DNA from: CAZQHK01 sp964593455
GTDB lineage: Bacteria > Muiribacteriota > CAYSPT01
Assembly (NCBI GenBank): GCA_964593455.1
Contig: CAZQHK010000003.1
Span: 115,383 to 179,382, forward strand
DNA length: 64,000 nt
Reading direction: 5' to 3'
A program made the position numbers and the translations under genes. The notes beneath the pieces are model-generated. The model was given only the letters and a program-made list of their open reading frames with translations, did not search any database and was not told the origin of the DNA. Shown here one piece after another: positions 8,072 through 14,651 of this stretch (position 1 is its first letter; each line of letters opens with the position of its first letter).

Positions 8072-9042
8072 TTATTGGCCTTGGATAAAAGGAGGGGATC
8101 GTTTATAACCTTGTTGGTAAAAACGCTGACTTCCGGTTCCTTCCATGCCTCCTTGTAGCGAGTCCAGACATCTGTCAGGTTCTGTCGTCTTAAATCGCCG
8201 CACAGGAAAGGCAATGGCCCGATCAATTTTACCTTTCCGTTGGGGATGACGAGAAGGCTGGCAGCAGGATGGTGGAGCCTGTATTTTAATTCCTCTATTA
8301 CATCGTAAGGATAATAATATACTTTCATTTTCCCATCATATTGGGCTTGTTTCTCTTCCAGAATCTCAAAGGCTTGTGCATACTGCTCATCCGTGGGGCA
8401 GAGTAATTCCCAGTTCTGGGCAGCTCTCCCTATTCTCATAATTTTTCCGGTATAAAAACCGTACATTCCGAGGGAAAAGGCAAGATCTATGGCACTTTCT
8501 ATCTCATGGATATTGAATGTAGTGGGGACAAATACCATCTCGGTGTTAACACCATGCTTGAGGAGTAGTTTGCAAGCGTCTATCGTTTTCTGCCAATCTC
8601 CCCCCTCTCTCATGCGCTTGTGTGTCGTGGCCGTTGCCCCGTCGATACTCACCTGTACCGAGCGCATTCCCAACATTGCAAACCGTTTTGCTTCCTTTTC
8701 ACCGATAAACATACCATTAGTCTCTACTTTGACACTTATTCTGTTCGAAGTAAGCAACTCAATTATATCGAAGAAGTAGGGATGGAGCATCGGTTCGCCG
8801 CCGGATATGGCAGCGTAGGGGATGTTCAAATCTATTATCTGGTGGCAGAAGTCGATAATCTCATCGTGGTTCAACTCGTCGGGCATAGTGTGCCCCGCTT
8901 CCTCACAACAGTGAAGGCAGTCGAGATTACAGGCGGAGTTTAACTGCCAGGCGATGAACAAAGGCGCGGCGAAATCCTCAATATTGGACCCGACCACACT
9001 TTTTCCGTCAACTGTTTCTGTCATACCCGGGGCTTTGTTCAT
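8047..9042 (-). CDS. Radical SAM peptide-modifying enzyme (truncated SPASM-like C-terminus)
   Basis: This 331-aa protein carries the radical SAM cluster motif C38-NLD-C42-LH-C45, GGEP at 81-84 (SAM binding) and VSIDGATATTHKRMR, typical of the PqqE/MftC/AlbA-like group. The C-terminal region (about 265-300: IPNGKVKL...FLCGDLRRQNLTDVW) resembles the SPASM/twitch frame (NG...CGDL...NL..VW) but keeps only one Cys (C281), so it probably does not bind two auxiliary clusters. It follows a PqqD-like gene with a 4-bp overlap and precedes a UbiA gene with a 25-bp overlap. The expected role is radical modification of the 52-aa peptide encoded two genes upstream. Confidence 0.85.
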   Translation of the reverse strand: MNKAPGMTETVDGKSVVGSNIEDFAAPLFIAWQLNSACNLDCLHCCEEAGHTMPDELNHDEIIDFCHQIIDLNIPYAAISGGEPMLHPYFFDIIELLTSNRISVKVETNGMFIGEKEAKRFAMLGMRSVQVSIDGATATTHKRMREGGDWQKTIDACKLLLKHGVNTEMVFVPTTFNIHEIESAIDLAFSLGMYGFYTGKIMRIGRAAQNWELLCPTDEQYAQAFEILEEKQAQYDGKMKVYYYPYDVIEELKYRLHHPAASLLVIPNGKVKLIGPLPFLCGDLRRQNLTDVWTRYKEAWKEPEVSVFTNKVINDPLLLSKANKWIELYPE

Positions 9043-9287
9043 CGGAGCAAATCCCTCTTTTTCAATTCATCAAGGAAGTTTTTCACCTCATCCTGTAACC
9101 CCTCAGAGGTTTCTTCGTAATCTTCACGTAGTGCAGCACAAATTGCTTGAAAAGATTTCCCTTCGTTAAGCAGGCGTAGTATATCCCCACCGGTCTGGTT
9201 AGCAACAAAGACTTTCTCTTTGAGCGTATCGAAAACAACCGCTCCAAACTGCTCCTGCCTCACCTTGACGTATTCAGGCCAACTCAT
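9039..9287 (-). CDS. PqqD-like RiPP precursor recognition element
   Basis: This 82-aa stand-alone protein has the PqqD-type winged helix-turn-helix pattern: a beta stretch (AVVFDTLKEKVFVANQTGGDIL) followed by helices (LLNEGKSFQAICAALREDYE and EVKNFLDELKKRDLL). Such domains bind the leader of a RiPP precursor and present it to a radical SAM enzyme. The start lies 3 bp after the stop of the 52-aa precursor gene, and its end overlaps the radical SAM gene by 4 bp. The neighbourhood makes the assignment strong although the family is short and divergent. Confidence 0.82.
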   Translation of the reverse strand: MSWPEYVKVRQEQFGAVVFDTLKEKVFVANQTGGDILRLLNEGKSFQAICAALREDYEETSEGLQDEVKNFLDELKKRDLLR

Positions 9288-9290
9288 ATA

Positions 9291-9449
9291 TCAAGTAAAT
9301 CTGATGTAAGGCTGGGCCATTATCTTGCCCGAAACGTCCTCCAGTTTCGGAGTCTCCCAACTCTTCTTTGAGATTTTCTTCTTGGTGGGCTCGCAACCAC
9401 AGGAAACCTTGTTATCATCTATATTCTTTTCTCTCACCGCTTTTGTCAT
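9291..9449 (-). CDS. Probable RiPP precursor peptide (52 aa)
   Basis: This small gene has a near-perfect ribosome-binding site (AAAGGAGGTTGTC before the ATG at 9449). The N-terminal half is charged and contains CGC (C17-G-C19). The C-terminal part has W31-ETP-K-L36, then SGK and AQPYIRFT at the end. The W-x2-P-x-L pattern resembles the leader motif (Y-x2-P-x-L) that PqqD-like proteins of lasso-peptide systems recognise. That makes residues about 41-52, including the only Tyr (Y49) and F51, the likely modified core. It is the first gene of a tightly packed operon with a PqqD-like protein, a radical SAM enzyme and a prenyltransferase. No peptidase gene is in the operon. The precursor role is inference from size, position and motif. 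Confidence 0.78.
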   Translation of the reverse strand: MTKAVREKNIDDNKVSCGCEPTKKKISKKSWETPKLEDVSGKIMAQPYIRFT

Positions 9450-9484
9450 GACAACCTCCTTTACCCGTAACGTAAGTACTACCC

Positions 9485-9536
9485 TATCGAATATACCCCC
9501 TATCTATTATATATTCGATATTTCTTAAAAATGCAA
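9485..9536 (-). promoter_or_regulatory. Promoter and operator-like inverted repeat of the RiPP operon
   Basis: On the minus strand a TTGCAT box (9531-9536) and a TATAAT box (9506-9511), 19 bp apart, lie upstream of the precursor gene. A perfect 11-bp inverted repeat, TATCGAATATA / TATATTCGATA (9485-9495 and 9510-9520, 14-bp spacer), covers the -10 region and the expected start point. This is the usual place for a repressor site. The repeat could alternatively act as a hairpin at the 5' end of the transcript. Confidence 0.6.
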
Positions 9537-9550
9537 CCCCCATAGCCGAA

Positions 9551-11095
9551 TTAACTCATTTTTTCGATCTGCCTGATGAGGTCATTGAAAATAAAGTGGT
9601 GGAAGGGCAGGAATATGTACCAGTATATCTTTCCCCAAAAGGTTTTGGTGTTATAATAGGGAACTACGGACAGCGTTCGTTTACCTTCTTCATCCGCGAT
9701 GGCAAACTCCAACCAGGCTTTCCCGGGCACTTTCATCTCGGCCCGTAAAAGGAGCCTTTTATCTTGTTGGAGATCCTCAACCCTCCAAAAATCTATCACA
9801 TCATTGATCTTTAAACCAGCACGGCTCCTTCTTCCGCGAGAGGTTCCGACACCGAGCAAAATTCGATCGACAGTTCCTCTTAAACGCCACATCCAATTGC
9901 TGTGGAACCACCCCTCCCGGCCTCCAATCTGGCAAATGGAGTTGAACAGTGAGGCCGCCTCCTTGGCGGTAATCAATGAGTAGGAACCTGTATACATAGG
10001 AACATCTTTGAGCTCTTCAAGCTTCATCGCCAATTCATGAGCCGGAGGGTAAGAGTCTGACCACCTGGTGTAAACTCTGTCCTGCTCTTCCCGAGACATG
10101 GCCCTGACAATAGACTCCTTGTAAGAGAGTGGTTCGAAAGGAAAAAACTTTTTGATCAAATCATTATGGCAGACGACATCATTCTTCAACCCCTCTATCA
10201 AGCAAGAGGTTATCTGGTTGGGTACCGGCGTAAAGAGGCTGGTCAGATAAGCAAAAAATCGAACATTGGAAAAAGGAGAAGGTATGAAAACTCGTTTCAA
10301 ATGGAGAAGGCTGCCTAGTATGATCATCATCTGCTTGTACGTCAAAACATCTTTTCCACCTATATCAAAAGATTTCCCTGATGTTTCGCGTACCTCCAGA
10401 CAACCGACCAGATATTTAATCACATCCCGTACAGCAATGGGTTGGCATTTGTTTTTCCTTGCCCAGCGGGGAAGGAAACACACCACCAGCCTTTTTACGA
10501 GGTGCTGGATAATTTCATATGAAGCGCTTCCGGAGCCAATGATTATGGCTGCCCGAAGAACTGTTGTAGAGACTTCCCCTCCTTTGAGCTCTTCAGCCAC
10601 TTCAATGCGGCTCCACAGGTGATTGGATAAACGGATACTGCTATCGCCCAGCCCTCCGAGGTAAATGATTCGCTTTATCTGCATTTCCTCCGCAGCTCTT
10701 CTAAAGTTTTCGGCAGCTTGCTTATCGGCTTCGGCAAATTCATGTGGACCAAGAAGCAGTGAGTGAATCAAATAATAGGCAGTGTCAATGCCATCCAACG
10801 CGGTTTTCAGGCTGTTGAAATCAAGAGCGTCAGCTACAGCTACCTCTATCTCCGGCCAAAGTTCCTGGTACACGGGAGATTCCGCTCTGACCATAACTCT
10901 TACCTGATATCCGCGGGCCAATAGTTCCGGAACCAACCTTCCCCCGATATAGCCAGAAGCTCCGGTTACCAGGACAGTACCGATATCCGGCTGCGGTTTT
11001 GACGGCAAATCATGACAGAAAAGATTGCTGTCTCTCCACGGTGGAATACCTATCGTGTGATTGCTCGGTTGATCAGACATTGTCTCATTTTTCAT
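9551..11095 (-). CDS. SDR-family NAD(P)-binding protein with DUF2867-like C-terminal domain
   Basis: This 514-aa protein starts with an extended SDR/NmrA-like Rossmann domain: VLVTGASGYIGG at about residues 41-52, then VRVMVRAESPVY and the TAYYLIHSL block of YbjT-like proteins. A C-terminal part of about 150 residues (from the GGREGWFHSNWMWRLRG region on) matches the DUF2867 type often fused to such domains. The substrate is unknown. It points the same way as the RiPP operon, which begins 100 bp downstream, but that operon has its own promoter. A second possible start is Met6 (11080). Confidence 0.8.
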   Translation of the reverse strand: MKNETMSDQPSNHTIGIPPWRDSNLFCHDLPSKPQPDIGTVLVTGASGYIGGRLVPELLARGYQVRVMVRAESPVYQELWPEIEVAVADALDFNSLKTALDGIDTAYYLIHSLLLGPHEFAEADKQAAENFRRAAEEMQIKRIIYLGGLGDSSIRLSNHLWSRIEVAEELKGGEVSTTVLRAAIIIGSGSASYEIIQHLVKRLVVCFLPRWARKNKCQPIAVRDVIKYLVGCLEVRETSGKSFDIGGKDVLTYKQMMIILGSLLHLKRVFIPSPFSNVRFFAYLTSLFTPVPNQITSCLIEGLKNDVVCHNDLIKKFFPFEPLSYKESIVRAMSREEQDRVYTRWSDSYPPAHELAMKLEELKDVPMYTGSYSLITAKEAASLFNSICQIGGREGWFHSNWMWRLRGTVDRILLGVGTSRGRRSRAGLKINDVIDFWRVEDLQQDKRLLLRAEMKVPGKAWLEFAIADEEGKRTLSVVPYYNTKTFWGKIYWYIFLPFHHFIFNDLIRQIEKMS

Positions 11096-11266
11096 CTTAT
11101 GATAGTTGGCAGAAGCACATCATTAACACTTCACTTATAAGTTACGCTACGTGCCCAATATTGTCAATGAGTCAGGATTTGGAAAGGTTTCAAAAATTAA
11201 TCTTCGTGAACAGTTTAATGAATATTGCTCAATGCCCTATTTTGACGTTTTCTTTAATAGTTTTAT

Positions 11267-11647
11267 ATGGAATACGGCAATAACAACTACGTTGACAACA
11301 ACAAAAAGCTGTTCACTATTCTCCGCTTCGAGCCGGAGATGGGTCCCTGGGAGTTCCGCGGCGAGTTCGTGGATTACGAGCTCTCAAACGAGATCGGCGC
11401 CGGGCTCGCCGGCAATGCCAACGGTTATTATATGAAGGTGTTCAAGCAGATATCTCCCACCACCCGGTTCATGCTGCACTACGATGTGGCCAAGATGGGA
11501 AATAAGGCTCTTGGTGAAGAGTACATCACTATCACGCCTGGTTTAATAATCAACGTTTCGGACGAGACGTACCTCCTGATGCAGTACGACATGGCTGACT
11601 GGAAGACCACTTTCCTAGAGGAGTGGTTTGAGCACAATGTGGTCTAG
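11267..11647 (+). pseudogene. Remnant of an outer-membrane beta-barrel (porin-like) gene
   Basis: About 126 residues show alternating aromatic/polar beta-strand patterns (FTILRFEPEMGPWEFRGEFVDYEL, TRFMLHYDVAKMG, TYLLMQYDMADW) like the last strands of a porin. There is no ribosome-binding site before the ATG at 11267, no signal peptide and too few strands for a barrel. I read it as the 3' remnant of a larger gene. An alternative is a short intact protein, which I consider less likely. A G/C-rich hairpin follows at 11671-11701. Confidence 0.5.
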
Positions 11648-11670
11648 AGGGGCGATTGTGCCGAAGTACA

Positions 11671-11707
11671 GGGGTCCAGGGGGATTTTCCCCCAGGGCCC
11701 CGTGCTT
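11671..11707 (+). terminator. Hairpin terminator after the porin remnant
   Basis: A G-rich arm (GGGTCCAGGGGG) is followed by a short T-rich loop and a complementary C-rich arm (CCCCCAGGGCCC) with one mismatch, then a short T run at 11705-11708. This is plausible as the original terminator of the truncated gene. Confidence 0.5.
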
Positions 11708-11797
11708 TTGATATAATGAGTGACGTTTGGAGCGGACACTTGGGATCGCCGCTCAAACGCCAGGGATACATAAACAACAAATACGAGGTATTACTCC

Positions 11798-12787
11798 ATG
11801 AAAAAACGTGCACTTATCGTTCTCTCGATCATCCTTTTGGCCGGCGGCGGTTTTTTCCTTTACCGGAAACACTCCTCGCGCCCGGTGCAGAAGCGTATGC
11901 GGTTCATCATGGACACCTACTGCACCATCCAGGTGCCTGGCGGAAAAGAGGTCGTACCGGCCATCAACAAGGCCCTGGACCGGATGCAGGAGGTGGACGC
12001 GAAGTTCAACGCGCAGGATGAGGAGAGTCCTATCGCCGAGTTTAACCAGAAGGCTATCCCGGTGTCGGATAAAGAGATCGTGAACATGGTCCGGGCGGCG
12101 CTCCAGATCAGCGACCGCTCGGGTGGCGCCTTCGACATCACGGTGGGACCGCTCCTGAAACTCTGGGGGTTCTACACCGATACCACCCGGGTCCCGGCGG
12201 AAGACGAGATCGAAACCGTGCTCGAGCGGTTGGGATACCGGTACCTGGAGATCAAGGAAGGGTACCTGGTCAAGCGAAAAAGCGGGGTCCAGATCGACCT
12301 GGGAGGGATCGCCAAAGGGTACGCCATCAGGGAAGCAGTGCGGGTGTTGAAGAATGAGGGGATAACCTCTGCCCTGATTGATGCCGGCGGTGATATTTAC
12401 GCGCATGGCCAGGTGTACGGGGTCCCCTGGAGAATCGGGATCAGGAATCCGCTGGGTGAAGGAGTCCTGGGGGTCCTGGATATGTCGGATCTATCGGTAG
12501 CCACCTCCGGGAGCTACGAACGGTTTTTCGAGCAGGACGGCATCAGGTACCATCATCTGCTCGACCCCAAGACCGGCTATCCGGCGGGAGAATTGATCGG
12601 TGTGACCGTTGTATGCAAAGATCCCATGCTGGCCGATGCCTGGGCCACCGCCCTGTTCGTGATGGGGCCTGAAAAAGGGATGGAACTGGTGGAGACGGCC
12701 GGTATGGCACAAGTCATCATGGTGACTGATGAAGAAGAACTCCTGTGTTCTTCAGGTCTAACCCGGATATTTCACGAGTTTCCGTAG
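11798..12787 (+). CDS. apbE: FAD:protein FMN transferase (ApbE family)
   Basis: This 329-aa protein transfers FMN from FAD to Thr/Ser of target flavoproteins such as NqrC, RnfG and NosR-like subunits. An N-terminal membrane segment (about residues 4-21) is followed by a periplasmic ApbE domain with MDTYCTIQV, DITVGPLLKLWGF, VQIDLGGIAKGYA, LIDAGGDIYAHG, VATSGSYERFF, HHLLDPKTGYP and the Mg-binding DAWATALFVMG. All hallmark blocks are present. The last codons (TRIFHEFP, stop) lie inside the left end of a repeat element at 12762, so the natural 3' end has been replaced by repeat sequence. No flavinylation target is obvious next to it. Confidence 0.93.
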   Translation: MKKRALIVLSIILLAGGGFFLYRKHSSRPVQKRMRFIMDTYCTIQVPGGKEVVPAINKALDRMQEVDAKFNAQDEESPIAEFNQKAIPVSDKEIVNMVRAALQISDRSGGAFDITVGPLLKLWGFYTDTTRVPAEDEIETVLERLGYRYLEIKEGYLVKRKSGVQIDLGGIAKGYAIREAVRVLKNEGITSALIDAGGDIYAHGQVYGVPWRIGIRNPLGEGVLGVLDMSDLSVATSGSYERFFEQDGIRYHHLLDPKTGYPAGELIGVTVVCKDPMLADAWATALFVMGPEKGMELVETAGMAQVIMVTDEEELLCSSGLTRIFHEFP

Positions 12788-12940
12788 CGAGGTCGCGGAG
12801 GTGCCTGCAAATTCAAGGCGTGCAACCGAGCCTTCCGCAGACGTATCCTCTGCGATACGTCGAGGACAGGCGACCGAGCACAACGCAGAAGATGCGGGCG
12901 CATCCGTGGCCGCAGCAGGAAGACTGGTGAAATATCCGGG
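12762..12940 (+). repeat. MITE-like repeat, family A, copy 1 (about 179 bp)
   Basis: Perfect 14-bp terminal inverted repeats CCCGGATATTTCAC (12762-12775) and GTGAAATATCCGGG (12927-12940) bound an element with an internal palindrome around ACGTATC/GATACGT (12841-12862). TA dinucleotides lie just outside both ends. It carries no real gene: a 60-codon frame through it is only repeat sequence. It forms the last codons and stop of apbE. A related copy in inverted orientation is at 26561-26735. Confidence 0.8.
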
Positions 12941-13025
12941 CTAAAGGAAATCCTGGAAATTATTAAAAAGAAAAAGCTACCGCCGGAAGACCGTCGGAAA
13001 ACAAAGAACTAATGTTTTACTCCCG

Positions 13026-14174
13026 CTAATGATTTCCCGCGCCCACGGTAGGAAATTCGTCTTCTTTGAAAGTAGACAAGGGAACCTCTTCTTCAGGATT
13101 GCGTCCGGGAACATACTCGAAGGTGTCCTGGACTTTTTGGCCAACGTACTTGAACACCCTGGCTACTTCTATTCCGTTGGGACAGGCACTGCTGCACTGT
13201 CCGCAGGCTACGCACGAAGAGACCATGTGATTCAGCCTGGTTAGGTGGAACAACAGCGTGTCCGCCGGTACGCGGACCTTGCCTTTTCTCTTTACCCACC
13301 TGAAATAGTCGGCAAACTGGTGCTCGAAGGTCTTGCTCTCGAAGATGCACTCCCGGCAGTAACAGATGGGACATTCTTTACGGCAGTTGTAGCATCGGCG
13401 GCAATGGTCAAGCTGCTTCAGGTACTGGTGAGGACCGCCCAGGGACGCTGCCACCTGCTCGAAAAGTTCGTCTTTGTATTTTCTCCGGGCTGTTTCGAGA
13501 TTCTTCCGGGCTTCCTCCCAGGCGGCCGTGTCGGTCGTGGGGGTAAGCTCCAGCGCGGTTTGCTGTTCTTCTGAAAGATCTTCCCTGGTTTGAATCAGCA
13601 GCGATTTCCCCGGGTCGAGTCCCAAGAAATGGATACCCATATCCAGGTAGGGTGACACCGGGTGTTCACAGCTCAGGCAAGCCTGACGGAGCTGGTGGCC
13701 CTCCGTTTCTTTTGGCCGGGCTTCCTGACTGGCTGAAAGGAAGTCTTCGGTCAGCTTCTGATGATCATCGAACTGTTCAAGCAGGGCCTGGAAATCTTTT
13801 GCCTCGTAAGTGCCCAGGCAATCGACGCCGATCAGGTAGACGTGAGTAAGGTCGACCTGTTTCAGTTTCGCCAGTTCGACTACCGCTCTGATCTCACATG
13901 ATCTGAGCACCAGGCCGATCTTCTTGCCGGGGTTGTTGATGGTTGCTTCTCCTACCGACCGGGCGGCGTTGTATGGAAGATAGGGAACGAAAATGTTTAT
14001 GTCGAGATCATTTTCGACATTGCCGACCAGTGTCGGCAGGACCCCTTTCCCATATGGTGAGATGTGCGGCACGGTCAGCAGATCGACCACGCCTGTTTGC
14101 ATAAGCGACAACAGCAGGTCCTGAATACTTTTAAATAAACCTTTGTCCGCTGTGGAAAGTTCGTAATAAGCCAT
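13026..14174 (-). CDS. FrhB/FdhB-like iron-sulfur protein of the Hdr cluster
   Basis: This 382-aa protein has an N-terminal half resembling the F420-hydrogenase/formate-dehydrogenase beta family (GLVLRSCEIRAVVELAKL, VYLIGVDCLGTYE). It also has Cys clusters C166/C169, C258/261/264/268 with C271/273/276, and a C-terminal ferredoxin-type C321/324/327/331. In this family the protein links a flavin or F420-type or formate/NADH module to HdrA through MvhD. It is the last gene of the minus-strand hdr/nuo cluster, 40 bp after mvhD. No formate dehydrogenase or hydrogenase catalytic subunit follows, so its electron donor is not visible here. Confidence 0.75.
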   Translation of the reverse strand: MAYYELSTADKGLFKSIQDLLLSLMQTGVVDLLTVPHISPYGKGVLPTLVGNVENDLDINIFVPYLPYNAARSVGEATINNPGKKIGLVLRSCEIRAVVELAKLKQVDLTHVYLIGVDCLGTYEAKDFQALLEQFDDHQKLTEDFLSASQEARPKETEGHQLRQACLSCEHPVSPYLDMGIHFLGLDPGKSLLIQTREDLSEEQQTALELTPTTDTAAWEEARKNLETARRKYKDELFEQVAASLGGPHQYLKQLDHCRRCYNCRKECPICYCRECIFESKTFEHQFADYFRWVKRKGKVRVPADTLLFHLTRLNHMVSSCVACGQCSSACPNGIEVARVFKYVGQKVQDTFEYVPGRNPEEEVPLSTFKEDEFPTVGAGNH

Positions 14175-14214
14175 TTGTTACCTCCAATAAATCATGCCGA
14201 ACATTTCTTTCCGG

Positions 14215-14637
14215 CTAAACGTTCCAGATCGTTTTCAGGGGGTTGGGACCCAGTTTCTTGATTTCTCCCACCATCTCGGTGATGGTGGAGGCAAAGTATT
14301 GGCCCTGGCTGGCGCTGACCCAGCGGAGCCAGACCCGTTCGGGCTCTATCCCCATTGTTTCCAGTATGGTTTTCAGTATCAGTATCCGTCTTCTGGCTTT
14401 GTAGTTTCCTGAAACATAGTGGCAGTCTCCCGGGTGGCATCCTCCGATGAATACGCCGTCGGCCACGTCCACCAGTGACTTCAAGACAAAAATCGGATCC
14501 ACTGCGCCGCTGCACATGAGGCGGATAATTTTCACGTTGGGAGGATACTGGAGACGAGCCGTGCCGGCCAGATCGGCGGCGGCATAGGTGCACCAGTTAC
14601 ATACAAAGGCAATAATGTTCGGTTCGAACTCTGACAT
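14215..14637 (-). CDS. mvhD: MvhD-like electron-transfer subunit of Hdr complexes
   Basis: This 140-aa protein has the MvhD [2Fe-2S] pattern: C13-NW-C16, C42, and C67-HPG-D-C72-HY. Other family blocks are IRLMCSGAVDP and RRRILILKTILETMGIEPERVWLRWVSASQG. MvhD passes electrons from a donor (hydrogenase, formate dehydrogenase or NADH module) to HdrA. It starts with GGAGGAG a few bases upstream and lies 14 bp after the large NuoG-HdrA fusion, which is its expected partner. Confidence 0.9.
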   Translation of the reverse strand: MSEFEPNIIAFVCNWCTYAAADLAGTARLQYPPNVKIIRLMCSGAVDPIFVLKSLVDVADGVFIGGCHPGDCHYVSGNYKARRRILILKTILETMGIEPERVWLRWVSASQGQYFASTITEMVGEIKKLGPNPLKTIWNV

Positions 14638-14651
14638 GATTCTCCTCCTCG

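Noticed and set aside
12745..12930. A 62-codon reading frame on the plus strand after apbE
   Set aside because: It runs through repeat A copy 1 and has no ribosome-binding site; it is repeat sequence, not a gene.
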